The notes: generated by a model from the letters alone, not told the origin. A DNA stretch of 64,000 bases from Saprospiraceae bacterium (GCA_028285545.1 JANQPA010000062.1:38046-102045); one strand, 5' to 3'; counted from the stretch's first letter, positions 35,329-44,451 are shown. Translations and numbers: made by a program.

Positions 35329-36906
35329 TCAAAGGATCATATCAGCAGCTTTTTCTGCAATCATAATGGTTGGTGCATTGGTGTTTCCTCTAACAATTTT
35401 GGGCATAATAGAAGCATCAACTACTCGTAATTTGTCAATACCATGCACTTTAAGATTCTGATCGACAACAGCCATTTCATCCATACCCATTTTGCAAGTA
35501 CTAGTAGGATGGTACAAGGTTTCACCGGTGGAACGGATGTGATCTTCAATGGCCTGGTCATCAATAAGTAGGCGTTTAGGATTAAACATATTGGTTCGAT
35601 AGGGTTTAAAAGCTTCCGTCATCCCCAATTTTTGGGCCAATTTATAACCCCAAATAGATTTATTCACATCCTCCTGGTCACTTAAATAGTTGTGGTCAAT
35701 AACTGGTCCGTCCTTAAAGTTAGTGGAACTTAAAGAGACGGTTCCCATACTTTTTGGAATAAGGACTTTGCCACCAATAGAAAACCCATTTCCTTTCTTT
35801 GGGTTTTCCAAACCATGTTTTTCAAAAAAATTAGGGGCAAAATGAAACTGGGTATCAGGAGCAGATTCTTTAGCTGAAGAACGGACAAAAGCCCCGGCCT
35901 CTCCTATATTACTTGCAAAAGGTCCTTTTTTTAGGGCCAGGTATTGAAATAAATTTTTAAATACGATCGGAACATTTTCTGCAGAATCTAATGTTTTTTT
36001 ATAGTTGCTATTGAACATGGCAAAATACACATAATGATCCTGCAAGCTTTTACCCACTCCTGGAAGATGGTGTTGGACAGGGATATTATGCTTTTTCAGC
36101 TCCTCTCCATTTCCAACCCCAGAGAGCATTAAAACCTGGGGGCTATTATATGCACCTGCACAAAGAATGACTTCTTTGTTAACCATCGCTTCCTGTGATT
36201 GTCCATTTTGGTGAAATACTACCCCTTTTGCGACCTTATCTTCGATAATAATTCGCTCTACCTGAGCTTCTATCTTGATACTAAGGTTGGACCTGGATTT
36301 TGCGGGATTCAAATAGGCGGCGGCAGTACTCCATCGTGCTCCTTTTTTTTGCGTGACCTGATAAATACCAAAACCATCTTGTTTGGCCCCGTTAAAATCA
36401 AGGTTTCTTTCGTATCCCAGCTCCTCCCCTGCCTTGACAAATATCTCTGAGAGCTGGTTGGTATACCTGCGGTTGCTTACATTTAAGGGTCCACCCTGGC
36501 TGTGAAATTCGTCATCCAGATATTGATTGTTTTCCGCTTTCAAAAAATAAGGCATTATTTCATCAAAGGACCAGCCCTTATTGCCCAAATCGCTCCAATG
36601 ATCATAGTCAGCTTTATTACCTCGGATATAGATCATAGCATTGATACTACTTGAACCTCCTAACATTTTACCTCGTGGCAAATAAAGCTCTCGATTTCCT
36701 GCATGCTTTTGAGGAATCGTGTGAAAGGCATAGTCCAGGTCTGTTTTGAATAACTTGGGAAAGGCTGCGGGTATATGGATGTCTTGTTTTTTATCTTCTT
36801 TACCTGCTTCTAATAACAAAACGGTATTATTTTCTGAAAGTCGATTGGCCATCACACAACCAGCTGAACCGGCACCAATAATGATATAATCGTATTGTGG
36901 CTTCAT
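35329..36906 (-). CDS. GMC-family FAD-dependent oxidoreductase (choline dehydrogenase-like)
   Basis: A 525-residue flavoenzyme oxidising primary alcohols or sugars. The N-terminal FAD-binding fold is YIIIGAGSAGCVMANRLSE (residues 6-25); the GMC signature 1 is RGKMLGGSSSINAMIYIRG (about 77-95), signature 2 CAGAYNSPQVLMLSGVG (about 250-266), and the catalytic His lies in HPTSTCKMG (about 464). The terminal APTIMIAEKAADMIL closes the FAD site. No signal peptide is seen, so it is cytosolic or peripheral to the membrane. Choline, other alcohols and sugars are all possible; there is no betaine aldehyde dehydrogenase neighbour to favour choline. Confidence 0.92.
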   Translation of the reverse strand: MKPQYDYIIIGAGSAGCVMANRLSENNTVLLLEAGKEDKKQDIHIPAAFPKLFKTDLDYAFHTIPQKHAGNRELYLPRGKMLGGSSSINAMIYIRGNKADYDHWSDLGNKGWSFDEIMPYFLKAENNQYLDDEFHSQGGPLNVSNRRYTNQLSEIFVKAGEELGYERNLDFNGAKQDGFGIYQVTQKKGARWSTAAAYLNPAKSRSNLSIKIEAQVERIIIEDKVAKGVVFHQNGQSQEAMVNKEVILCAGAYNSPQVLMLSGVGNGEELKKHNIPVQHHLPGVGKSLQDHYVYFAMFNSNYKKTLDSAENVPIVFKNLFQYLALKKGPFASNIGEAGAFVRSSAKESAPDTQFHFAPNFFEKHGLENPKKGNGFSIGGKVLIPKSMGTVSLSSTNFKDGPVIDHNYLSDQEDVNKSIWGYKLAQKLGMTEAFKPYRTNMFNPKRLLIDDQAIEDHIRSTGETLYHPTSTCKMGMDEMAVVDQNLKVHGIDKLRVVDASIMPKIVRGNTNAPTIMIAEKAADMIL

Positions 36907-36969
36907 TTATGGAACTAATTTATGATCTCCTTAATTTACAATTATAATCAAAAAAACCTTTTTCCTTCA

Positions 36970-37680
36970 ATGAAAATCAATAAAGCAGATTTATACGACT
37001 TTTTATATCATTATAAGGATTATAAGTTGGAAGCCAATCGCCTTCAGCAGTTGATCAAAAAGCATAAAGGTCAGGCTCAAACTATCCTCGACATTGGGTG
37101 TGGGACCGCCAGTCATCATCGTTTTTTAAGAAATGATTTTGCCATTGATGGCTTGGATATTGATGATCAATATTTAGAAAAAGCCAGGCTTAACAATCCC
37201 AAAGGGCATTACCACCAGGGAAACATGATTAACTTTCAATTGTCTCAAAAATATGATATTATTTTAAGCTTATTCAGTGCCATCGGTTATGTAAAAACCC
37301 TTGACAATTTAAAAAAGGCAGCTTACAATTGGAGTCTTCATATGCACATTGATAGCCTGGTAATTATTGAACCCTGGATAGAGCCCCATAAGTGGAATGA
37401 AGGCCTGGTTTTTTCTCTACATTATGAGGATGAAAATTGGAAAATTAGCCGAATGAGCATTAATCAGGTTGAGGAAAGAGTCTCAATATTGTACTTCCAT
37501 TATCTAATAGGCAGACAAAAAGAAGGGGTGCACTATTTCCAGGAAAAACATGAACTGGGTTTGTTTAAAATAAAGGAAATGATTGACATCTTTGCTCAAA
37601 GCAACATTAAATTAGAGTATATACAAGACTCCATTTTTCCAAGAGGTTTATTAATTGGGAAAAAAACGGAATCTAATTAA
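36970..37680 (+). CDS. Class I SAM-dependent methyltransferase
   Basis: A 236-residue methyltransferase; the start at 36970 (MKINKADLYDFLYHYKDYK) is preferred to the ATG at 36922, which adds 16 residues without conserved character. Motif I is TILDIGCGTASHHRFL (about 39-54), motif II is IDGLDIDDQYLEKAR, and motif IV is YDIILSLFSAIGYV. The N-terminal region resembles methyltransferases of the DUF4942/ubiE-like group that modify small molecules. Substrate unknown. It is divergent from the GMC oxidoreductase and 11 bp ahead of a GNAT gene. Confidence 0.88.
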   Translation: MKINKADLYDFLYHYKDYKLEANRLQQLIKKHKGQAQTILDIGCGTASHHRFLRNDFAIDGLDIDDQYLEKARLNNPKGHYHQGNMINFQLSQKYDIILSLFSAIGYVKTLDNLKKAAYNWSLHMHIDSLVIIEPWIEPHKWNEGLVFSLHYEDENWKISRMSINQVEERVSILYFHYLIGRQKEGVHYFQEKHELGLFKIKEMIDIFAQSNIKLEYIQDSIFPRGLLIGKKTESN

Positions 37681-37691
37681 AAAGGTTATTT

Positions 37692-38213
37692 ATGGTTACC
37701 TATCGTACAGCAATCAAAGAGGATGCAAAAGACATAGCCCTACTACATGCCCAAAGCTGGCAGGAAAATTACCGCGGAAGTTGGTCGGATCACTACCTGG
37801 ATCATGAGGTCATTCCAGAACGAGTGGCAGAGTGGCAAAAAAGATTTGAATCAAATAATCCTGATCAATACGTTATGCTGGCATTGGAGGAAGGGAATTT
37901 GTGTGGTTTTGCTTGTACCTATCTCAATTATGATCCCGAACATGGGGCTCTTTTAGATAATTTGCATGTCAGCAGTCAATTTCATAAAAGAGGTATAGGT
38001 CACCAATTGATTTTGGATGCAGCAACATGGGTAAGGCAGAAGGATCCTAATTCCGGTCTTTTTTTATTGGTTTTGGAAGCCAACCAGGCGGCCATTCGAT
38101 TCTATGAACGGCACAATGGCATTCTTTCAGAGAAAACCATGTATAATAATCCAGATGGAGGCCAATCTCCAATATTGAAGTATGTATGGAAGGATTTAGG
38201 AGTGTTCGGATAA
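37692..38213 (+). CDS. GNAT-family N-acetyltransferase
   Basis: A 173-residue acetyltransferase using acetyl-CoA. Motif A is DNLHVSSQFHKRGIGHQLILDA (about 96-117), with the RGIG pyrophosphate-binding loop; motif B is LLVLEANQAAIRFYERHN, the usual closing helix. The N-terminal YRTAIKEDAKDIALLHAQSW is typical of PhnO/RimI-like members. Acceptor unknown. It is probably co-transcribed with the methyltransferase 11 bp upstream and stops 5 bp before a convergent gene. Confidence 0.92.
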   Translation: MVTYRTAIKEDAKDIALLHAQSWQENYRGSWSDHYLDHEVIPERVAEWQKRFESNNPDQYVMLALEEGNLCGFACTYLNYDPEHGALLDNLHVSSQFHKRGIGHQLILDAATWVRQKDPNSGLFLLVLEANQAAIRFYERHNGILSEKTMYNNPDGGQSPILKYVWKDLGVFG

Positions 38214-38218
38214 ATTCA

Positions 38219-39190
38219 TCAATTTACAATTAGTACAGAGTTGGTATTTCCGTCCCCATCCTTTTCCCGGATTGGATTGGCAGGATCTACCATCCATTTG
38301 CCATCAATAATAAATTTGTACCAGTGCTTGCCTGCATTCATATCCAGGTGAATGATCCATCCATCATCATCCTGGCGCATTTGCAGCTCGTTTTCCTTCC
38401 AGTTATTAAATGAACCTGCTAAGATTACCTTTTCGGCATCTGGAAAGCCTTCTAATTTGAAAGTGACCGTGCTTACAACTTCCAAAATGGAATTGAACGT
38501 ATTGTGCTCATTCTTTTTCTTTTTGGGGTTGGCAGGATCATGCATCCAACTTCCATCTACAATAAATTTATATTCGTAATATCCCGGGGGTAAGTTTGCT
38601 CTCAATTCCCAACCATCATCTATTTTATTCATTTCCAGGAATTGTTCATCCCAACTGTTAAAACTACCTGCCAAAATTACTCGGCTGGCATTTGAATAGC
38701 CATTTAAGTAAAACCTGACTTTTCCCTCAGTATCCGGTTGGATGGTATGCATTTTCAAATTATAGACCTCTTCAAGAAAAATATTTTGAAAGATCTTATT
38801 GGTATTATGTTCCTTAGGATTAGGCTCTGCCCAGTATTTATTATTGATCAAAAATTTAAACTCCCAGGTGAAACGATCATCAAAATCTATTATTTTTTTT
38901 CTCAACTGGTATTTAAATCTGCTGACCTTTTTCATTTTCCAGCCCTTTTTAGACCATTTATTGAAATCACCAGATACTGTAACTTTATAGATTTCCAGAT
39001 CTGCAAAATCCATCTTTTTCGCAGTCCCATCTACAGTAGCCTTGGCATAGTCTCTGGGGTCAAATTCAAAGACTACTTCATCACCATCGAAATAGTAGGA
39101 CCCTGATTTGGATTGTGACAGTAAATCCGTACAAGTCACGAATACTATAATCAGTGAATAAAAGATAATATATGCTAGCCTCCTCCTCAT
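38219..39190 (-). CDS. Exported protein with three CBM48/AMPK-glycogen-binding-like modules
   Basis: A 323-residue exported protein: signal peptide to about 25 (IIFYSLIIVFVTCTDLLSQ). Three tandem modules of about 90 residues follow, recognised by the patterns VTVSGDFNKWSKKGWKM, VILAGSFNSWDEQFLEM and VILAGSFNNWKENELQM and by YEYKFIVDGSWMHDPANP and HWYKFIIDGKWMVDPANP. These are the glycogen/starch-binding early-set beta-sandwich fold (CBM48, AMPK1-type); the first module is the most diverged. No catalytic domain is attached. It ends 3 bp downstream of an aspartyl-protease gene and both are one operon. Confidence 0.9.
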   Translation of the reverse strand: MRRRLAYIIFYSLIIVFVTCTDLLSQSKSGSYYFDGDEVVFEFDPRDYAKATVDGTAKKMDFADLEIYKVTVSGDFNKWSKKGWKMKKVSRFKYQLRKKIIDFDDRFTWEFKFLINNKYWAEPNPKEHNTNKIFQNIFLEEVYNLKMHTIQPDTEGKVRFYLNGYSNASRVILAGSFNSWDEQFLEMNKIDDGWELRANLPPGYYEYKFIVDGSWMHDPANPKKKKNEHNTFNSILEVVSTVTFKLEGFPDAEKVILAGSFNNWKENELQMRQDDDGWIIHLDMNAGKHWYKFIIDGKWMVDPANPIREKDGDGNTNSVLIVN

Positions 39191-39193
39191 TTA

Positions 39194-40180
39194 TTAAGGT
39201 CTGTGTTGTTTGAAAAAAAATAGTTTTTTGCGTTTATAGTTAATAAGAGTTCTTCGGGTATACAAAAATTCATAACCCAAAAATCCGTCTAACCTTAAGC
39301 CATAACTCTCTCCCATCTCATCCAGATTGGTCAAAAGAGTCCTCATACCTGAACTCTTTTGATTACCACATTTTACACGATATAGGGTTCCGGCTAATAC
39401 CTCTATTGTTTTTTGACCGGCACCAACCATGTTAACTCTTTTGATAATTTCAAAATTATCCAAAACCTTTTTCTTTACCAAGCGGTCTAAAAGATTCAAT
39501 TCCGCACCTGTATCTATGGCAAATCGCAAATTTACTCCCTGAATTTCAGATTTGACCACAATCATATGTCTAAACAATTTGAAATCCAGACTATCATAAG
39601 GCTCTTCATAAATAGCAGCTGAGTCCAATCGATAACCTTTTTTGTCTAAGCGGGTTAATATGAGTCGTTTTAATTGATAATCGAGAAAAATTTCGTAGTC
39701 TTTTAATACTTCATAACCAATAATGCCAATTAATTTGATGTTCTTTTTTCGCTCTATATGAGATAGATCCAGAATATTGGCCTGTTGATTGGCAAAAAAC
39801 ATTCGATCCCATAGTAAAGTATCTACTTTTTTATGATAAACCGATTCAATCCTCCCGGTCGTTCCTGCAGATGCAACTTTTGGGCCTCTTACATTTTGAA
39901 AATGATTGCTATTCAATAAAAGTCTTTCTGCGCCAGTATCCAAGAAAAAGGTACCCTCCACTGTATCTACCCTTGCTTCAATGGCTACCAATCGTCCAAT
40001 AAGATTAAATGGAACATAAATAGTATTTGGGTTGATTCGGACAGCCTCAGAAAAAGTAAGGCCACAGGACATAAAACGCATCTCAGATGCATCTGGAATT
40101 TCAGGTTTTCCAAAAGTCCACCCCGGCAAAAAAAGAACAATCAGTAGGGCAATTAAAAAACGTGTTTGTTTTTCAATCAT
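39194..40180 (-). CDS. Two-lobed retropepsin-like aspartyl protease, exported
   Basis: A 328-residue protein with a signal peptide (FLIALLIVLFLPGWTFG). It carries two aspartyl-protease motifs on one chain: FFLDTGAERLLL with Asp81 and FAIDTGAELNLL with Asp223. This is a fused, pepsin-like two-domain arrangement of the retropepsin-like fold, known in Bacteroidota as 'aspartyl protease family protein'. A flap-like GTTGRI segment follows the first motif and VGAGQKTIEVLAG the second. Probably periplasmic; substrates unknown. The CBM48-like protein follows 3 bp later in the same operon. Confidence 0.88.
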   Translation of the reverse strand: MIEKQTRFLIALLIVLFLPGWTFGKPEIPDASEMRFMSCGLTFSEAVRINPNTIYVPFNLIGRLVAIEARVDTVEGTFFLDTGAERLLLNSNHFQNVRGPKVASAGTTGRIESVYHKKVDTLLWDRMFFANQQANILDLSHIERKKNIKLIGIIGYEVLKDYEIFLDYQLKRLILTRLDKKGYRLDSAAIYEEPYDSLDFKLFRHMIVVKSEIQGVNLRFAIDTGAELNLLDRLVKKKVLDNFEIIKRVNMVGAGQKTIEVLAGTLYRVKCGNQKSSGMRTLLTNLDEMGESYGLRLDGFLGYEFLYTRRTLINYKRKKLFFFKQHRP

Positions 40181-40349
40181 AATGAAAACAGTCGTATATG
40201 GCTAAATGGTGTTGATGATTTTTGTTAGATCCTAAATCTCCAAAATTTCAAACTAAGATTCAATGTAATTAGATCTATTATCTAAAATTTAGGATCTAAG
40301 GCTATTTCGATGAATAGACTAATTATTATCAATCTATTATAAAATTCAT

Positions 40350-40386
40350 GTGATCAAAATCACTCCTCCCAATTGATCAATATCAT
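40350..40386 (+). promoter_or_regulatory. Two CRP/FNR-like palindromes upstream of the YceI-barrel cluster
   Basis: GTGATCAAAATCAC (40350-40363) and TTGATCAATATCAT (40373-40386) are both close to the FNR/CRP consensus TTGAT-N4-ATCAA. Their centres are 23 bp apart, about two helical turns. The second is centred about 42-44 bp upstream of the start predicted from the -7 box at 40410-40417, the class II activator position. The bound regulator is not encoded in the window. Confidence 0.5.
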
Positions 40387-40409
40387 AAATCCATGCTTGA
40401 TTTCAGACT

Positions 40410-40417
40410 TACCTTTG
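40410..40417 (+). promoter_or_regulatory. -7 box (TACCTTTG) of the YceI gene
   Basis: TACCTTTG matches TAnnTTTG exactly and leaves a leader of about 15-20 nt. There is no -33 TTTG at 19-20 bp upstream; the CRP/FNR-like box occupies that region, so activator-dependent transcription is likely. Confidence 0.5.
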
Positions 40418-40439
40418 AATCAAACAAAATTCATTTATC

Positions 40440-41051
40440 ATGAATATCAGGCAAAAAACCTCCAGCATCTTAATAACCATACTAGTCTTTTGTCTTTTTA
40501 GCCTCACCTCAAATTCCCAAAAATCATACTTATTTGAATCCGGGAAAATGACCATTTCCGGTACTTCTACCCTCCATGACTGGGTTTCAGAGGTTACTCA
40601 AATTAATTTTGAGGGTAAGGTTCTTGCTGATAACCAAAATATGGCTTCAATCAATATCGAGGAAGTAAGCTTAAGCATACCCGTCTTAGGAATTAAAAGT
40701 ACCAAGGGTAAAGGCATGGATAAAAAAACTTATGATGCGCTGAAAAGTGAGGAGCATGCAAATATAGAATGCAAGTTATCAGACTTTTCCATAAAACAAA
40801 CAGGCAATTCTTACACAATAGACGCCAATGGTCAATTGACCATTGCTGGAATGACTAAGACTCTTTCTTTGAATCTAACGGCACAATTTACTGAACATGG
40901 AACCCTACTTTTTAAAGGCAGAAAAGCCCTTAAAATGACAGATTTTAATATCAAACCTCCCAAAGCTCTGTTGGGTACCCTAAAAACGGGAGATGATATT
41001 ACAATTGATTTTACTGTAAGCATGAAGGCTGGCTTGAACCCTTCAAATTAA
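40440..41051 (+). CDS. YceI-family periplasmic lipid-binding protein
   Basis: A 203-residue secreted protein with signal peptide 1-27 (LITILVFCLFSLTSNSQ) and a YceI lipocalin-like barrel. Diagnostic are MTISGTSTLHDW at about 37-48, the SIPVLGIKSTKGKGMDKKTYDALK segment, and the C-terminal KALKMTDFNIKPPKALLGT. YceI proteins bind long isoprenoid chains in the periplasm; the exact ligand here is unknown. Two CRP/FNR-like boxes and a -7 box precede it. It is 54 bp ahead of a barrel gene and 1.6 kb ahead of a second YceI gene. Confidence 0.92.
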   Translation: MNIRQKTSSILITILVFCLFSLTSNSQKSYLFESGKMTISGTSTLHDWVSEVTQINFEGKVLADNQNMASINIEEVSLSIPVLGIKSTKGKGMDKKTYDALKSEEHANIECKLSDFSIKQTGNSYTIDANGQLTIAGMTKTLSLNLTAQFTEHGTLLFKGRKALKMTDFNIKPPKALLGTLKTGDDITIDFTVSMKAGLNPSN

Positions 41052-41105
41052 ATTCAGGCCAATCGTTCACTCACTAAATTATAAACAAACATAAAACCTA
41101 GTATT

Positions 41106-42410
41106 ATGAAATCATCTCAAAAGTTTATAACGGCCTTTATCTTTTTCTTCCTGGTTGGATTTATTCATCTACAAGCCCAAAAAATAGGCCACTGGCGCCC
41201 TTATGACAAATCAGGAGTAGTTTATTTTGAGGATTTAAAATCCAATATCGTCGATTTCGAAGGCGTAAAAGCACGCATCGGTGGTAGCTTTACACAGCAA
41301 TTCCAAGGATTAGATCACACGAACAGTGGATTGGATGGATTAGATTTATATCCACTTGCATCAGGATTCAATCTGGCCACAGCTAACTTAAACATTGATG
41401 TAGCATTAGCCCAGGGAGTAAGATTGAATTTAATTACCTACTTATCTTCAAGACACCACCCGGAAGCCTGGGTAAAAGGAGGGTTTATCCAATTTGATGA
41501 ACTACCTTTTATTGAAAGTGATTTTGTAAGCAGTTTGATGGAAAAAATGACCATCCGCATTGGACACATGGAGGTCAATTATGGTGATGCACACTTCCGC
41601 AGAACCGATAATGGTAATGCCATGTATAACCCCTTTGTAGGAAACTACATTGTGGATGCCTTCAACACAGAAATTGGTGGTGAGGTATACTTCCAAAATA
41701 ATGGTTTAATTGCCATGCTTGGACTTACCGGTGGTGAAATAAACGGTAACGTTGCTACTGCCAGAACCAGTGATGTAGACGACCGTGACACTAGAGCACC
41801 TTCTATCATTGGTAAATTGGGCTTTGATAAACAGTTGGATGACAATGTAAGGCTTCGTCTTACCGGATCTGTGTATACAACTAATAGCTCTTCTGCTAAC
41901 CACATCTTCGATGGAGACCGCGGTGGTTCACGCTACTATCTGGTTATGGTACCTCCTGGAGTTAGAGCAGGAGACAGAGGCGTATTTCCATCCGGAAGAT
42001 ACAATCCAGGATATAGCGATCAGGTAACCACATTCATGTTCAATGCCTTCTTAAAGGCATCAGGCCTTGAGTTATTCGGTACCTATGAAATGGCTAGCGG
42101 TCGCGCACATGCAGAAGCTCCTGATGCTAAACGCGATATGAATCAATTTGCTGCGGATATCCTTTATAGAATTGGAGCAAATGAAAACTTCTACATTGGT
42201 GGTCGATATAATACCATTACTGCTGACGACCCATCTGGAACCGAAATTGGAATCAATAGACTTCAATTAGGCGGTGGATGGTTTGTAACTCCAAACATCC
42301 TATTCAAATTAGAATATGTAGATCAGGATTATAAAGACTTCCCAACAGCCAGTATCTTAAATGAGGGTAATTTCAATGGCTTTATGATTGAAGCGGTTGT
42401 AGGGTTCTAG
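41106..42410 (+). CDS. Outer-membrane beta-barrel protein, porin-like
   Basis: A 434-residue protein with a signal peptide to about 24 (TAFIFFFLVGFIHLQAQ) and then amphipathic strands over the whole length, ending FMIEAVVGF. Characteristic pieces are KARIGGSFTQQFQGLDH, MEVNYGDAHFRRTDNGNAMYNPFVGN and LQLGGGWFVTPNILFKLEYVDQDY. It belongs to a Bacteroidota porin-like group that I cannot name with certainty. It lies 54 bp after a YceI gene and 223 bp before another, so all three are probably one functional unit. A hairpin repeat follows at 42481-42537. Confidence 0.8.
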   Translation: MKSSQKFITAFIFFFLVGFIHLQAQKIGHWRPYDKSGVVYFEDLKSNIVDFEGVKARIGGSFTQQFQGLDHTNSGLDGLDLYPLASGFNLATANLNIDVALAQGVRLNLITYLSSRHHPEAWVKGGFIQFDELPFIESDFVSSLMEKMTIRIGHMEVNYGDAHFRRTDNGNAMYNPFVGNYIVDAFNTEIGGEVYFQNNGLIAMLGLTGGEINGNVATARTSDVDDRDTRAPSIIGKLGFDKQLDDNVRLRLTGSVYTTNSSSANHIFDGDRGGSRYYLVMVPPGVRAGDRGVFPSGRYNPGYSDQVTTFMFNAFLKASGLELFGTYEMASGRAHAEAPDAKRDMNQFAADILYRIGANENFYIGGRYNTITADDPSGTEIGINRLQLGGGWFVTPNILFKLEYVDQDYKDFPTASILNEGNFNGFMIEAVVGF

Positions 42411-42480
42411 CGATGCGTAACGAGTGATGAGTTCAGCATGTTAAACCTTGAGGAATTCTTCTTATTTTGAACTTAATTAT

Positions 42481-42537
42481 CACGCAGATATCGTTAATTT
42501 GACAAATTAAATTTGCTAAATCAGCGATATCTGCGTG
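42481..42537. repeat. Hairpin of the CGCAGAT family
   Basis: CACGCAGATATCG (42481-42493) and CGATATCTGCGTG (42525-42537) are exact reverse complements around an A/T-rich 31-nt spacer. The motif CACGCAGAT also opens the hairpin at 52793-52852, and CACGCAGATTT that at 10712-10749. Outer arms with AGTTCAG words lie near 42431 and 42590. It may act as terminator of the barrel gene. Confidence 0.6.
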
Positions 42538-42633
42538 CAAAAGAAAAGCCCAAATATTAAAATTTATTTAAGTCAAACCAGGCTACACTGAACTTCTTAC
42601 GAAAATAATTCAATCCTTACAAAATGAGGTTCT

Positions 42634-43290
42634 ATGAACAACCGACTAAAATCCTTCTCTAAAAAATTAAAAATTGGAATCTATATTCTAGTTTTCGGAT
42701 CAACCTTTAGTTTTACCTATTCCCAACAATCAATCGTCCTAAAAATTCTCGACAATAGTAACCTTTACCTAGAAGGCAAAAGTAACATCAACAAATTTTC
42801 TTGTTATTGTGAAGAAAACTTCCCAACCCAAGAAATCCAATTTAATGGCGTCCCCACTGATGGCAAAGCACATTTTAATAAAACTGAAATACAAATAACA
42901 ACTGCAAAGCTGAATTGCGGCAAAAAGGCAATTAATAAAGATTTAGCCAAAGCCTTAAAAGCGGAGCAATACCCTAAAATTACGCTGGAATTATGCAGTC
43001 TGACCTTTTCAGAAGCAGCTCATACAGAGGAATGGCAGCACGTTCAGGCAGAAACATTTATGACCATTGCAGGAACCACCAGAAGTCTTAGTTTAACAGC
43101 TAAGGCCAAACAGATTGAAGATGAAAAATTTATGATAAAAAGTTCAACTGAAATAAAAATGACGGATTTTGGAATAGACCCTCCTACTGCATTATTAGGT
43201 CTGGTTAAGGTAAAAGACACCATTGTACTCACCTTCGACCTTTCGGTCAAAATTGAACTAGGAAAACCCAATAACTACAGTCAAAGATGA
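42634..43290 (+). CDS. Second YceI-family protein
   Basis: A 218-residue secreted protein (signal IGIYILVFGSTFSFTYSQ). It retains YceI traits in the C-terminal part, TFMTIAGTTRSLSLTAKAK and SSTEIKMTDFGIDPPTALLGLVKV, and LYLEGKSNINKFSCYCEENF in place of the usual TSTLHDW. Two Cys in that segment plus two further Cys (LNCGKK, LELCSL) suggest disulphides or metal binding, which the first YceI lacks. It may use the promoter 2.2 kb upstream or a local one, which I did not find. Confidence 0.85.
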   Translation: MNNRLKSFSKKLKIGIYILVFGSTFSFTYSQQSIVLKILDNSNLYLEGKSNINKFSCYCEENFPTQEIQFNGVPTDGKAHFNKTEIQITTAKLNCGKKAINKDLAKALKAEQYPKITLELCSLTFSEAAHTEEWQHVQAETFMTIAGTTRSLSLTAKAKQIEDEKFMIKSSTEIKMTDFGIDPPTALLGLVKVKDTIVLTFDLSVKIELGKPNNYSQR

Positions 43291-43316
43291 AGGGATGGAC
43301 AACATCAAAAATTTGC

Positions 43317-43341
43317 TTGGTTCGGCGGCTGCCTCAACCAA
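43317..43341. terminator. Small hairpin between convergent genes
   Basis: TTGGTT (43317-43322) pairs with AACCAA (43336-43341), with an inner GGC/GCC. A/T-rich sequence flanks it on both sides. It probably ends transcription of the YceI and the oxidoreductase genes. Confidence 0.4.
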
Positions 43342-43353
43342 ATATATTATTGA

Positions 43354-44451
43354 TTACAATTTAATAGTCTTTCCTTTCAAAGCAGATTCATATATGGCCT
43401 CTACAATTCGTATATCTTTTAAGCCTTCCTCACCAGGAACCAAAAGTTTTTGATTTCTTTTAATGGCCAGGGCATTATCATCCATCTGCTTGACTTGCTG
43501 ATTGGGTATTCGTTTATTCAACAATTGTCCGTCACTCGTTTTTCCCCTAATGCCTCCATATGCCTGAAATGGAGAAAGCTCATACCAACCATTAGCACAA
43601 TCAACCTTCAAAGTGTTCATTCCTTTTCCTAATGAAGTAGAACAATCAGCTATGGCACCACTTGGAAATTTAAGTTTAAAGAAAGTAGTTTCATCAACTT
43701 CAGTGTAAATTTTTGGACGTGTGGTCTCATGATGAGCCGACAAAACAGAGATGGGTTCCTCTCCAGTAGCATACCTGGCAGCATTCAAAGAATAAACACC
43801 CATATCATACAAAGCCCCACCCCCCAATTCTTTATTTTGTTTCCAATGATCAGACCTTCCATCATAATACCCTGCCTCTGCCTTTAAGAATTTAATGGGT
43901 CCATAGGGCTTAGTTTTTGCAAATTTCATAATGGTTTGGGTGTTGGGCTCGTGTTGCATTCGATATCCTATACTTAGGGTTACCTTATTTTTTTTACAGG
44001 CTTCAATCATGGCCTGACATTCATCTGCGGTTCGAGCCATGGGCTTTTCACACCAGACATGTTTCCCCGTTTCGGCAGCCAGAATGCTGTATTTTGCATG
44101 TAATCCAGTTGGTAAGACAATATAAATCACATCAATATCGGGGTTATCTGCAATTTTATGCATATTGTCATAATTATAAACATCCTTATCAGCAATCCCA
44201 TATCTGCTCTGCCAAATTGGGATCTTATGTGGGCTCCCCGTTACAATTCCTTTCAATTCACAATGCTTTGTTCGCTGCAAAGCAGGAGCCAAAAGATCTT
44301 TACTGTAATATCCCAAACCTACCAATGCCACTCCTAATTTCTCTTTTGTTTTTGGAAGTAAAAACCCAGGATTTGGTAAAAACAAAGTGGCAGAAGCTGC
44401 TGCCGATTTTTTAAGAAATTGACGTCTGGAAAAATTGTTACTGATCTTCAT
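43354..44451 (-). CDS. Gfo/Idh/MocA-family oxidoreductase, Tat-exported
   Basis: A 365-residue NAD(P)-dependent sugar oxidoreductase. The N-terminus has the twin-arginine signal SRRQFLKKSAAASATLF. The Rossmann fold starts at about 35 (LGVALVGLGYYSKDLL) and the catalytic EKP lies in GKHVWCEKPMARTADECQ (about 135), as in the glucose-fructose oxidoreductase type. ELGGGALYDMGVYSLNAAR is the conserved C-terminal domain segment. It probably acts on a sugar or inositol derivative in the periplasm with a tightly bound cofactor. It stands alone, convergent with the YceI cluster. Confidence 0.92.
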   Translation of the reverse strand: MKISNNFSRRQFLKKSAAASATLFLPNPGFLLPKTKEKLGVALVGLGYYSKDLLAPALQRTKHCELKGIVTGSPHKIPIWQSRYGIADKDVYNYDNMHKIADNPDIDVIYIVLPTGLHAKYSILAAETGKHVWCEKPMARTADECQAMIEACKKNKVTLSIGYRMQHEPNTQTIMKFAKTKPYGPIKFLKAEAGYYDGRSDHWKQNKELGGGALYDMGVYSLNAARYATGEEPISVLSAHHETTRPKIYTEVDETTFFKLKFPSGAIADCSTSLGKGMNTLKVDCANGWYELSPFQAYGGIRGKTSDGQLLNKRIPNQQVKQMDDNALAIKRNQKLLVPGEEGLKDIRIVEAIYESALKGKTIKL

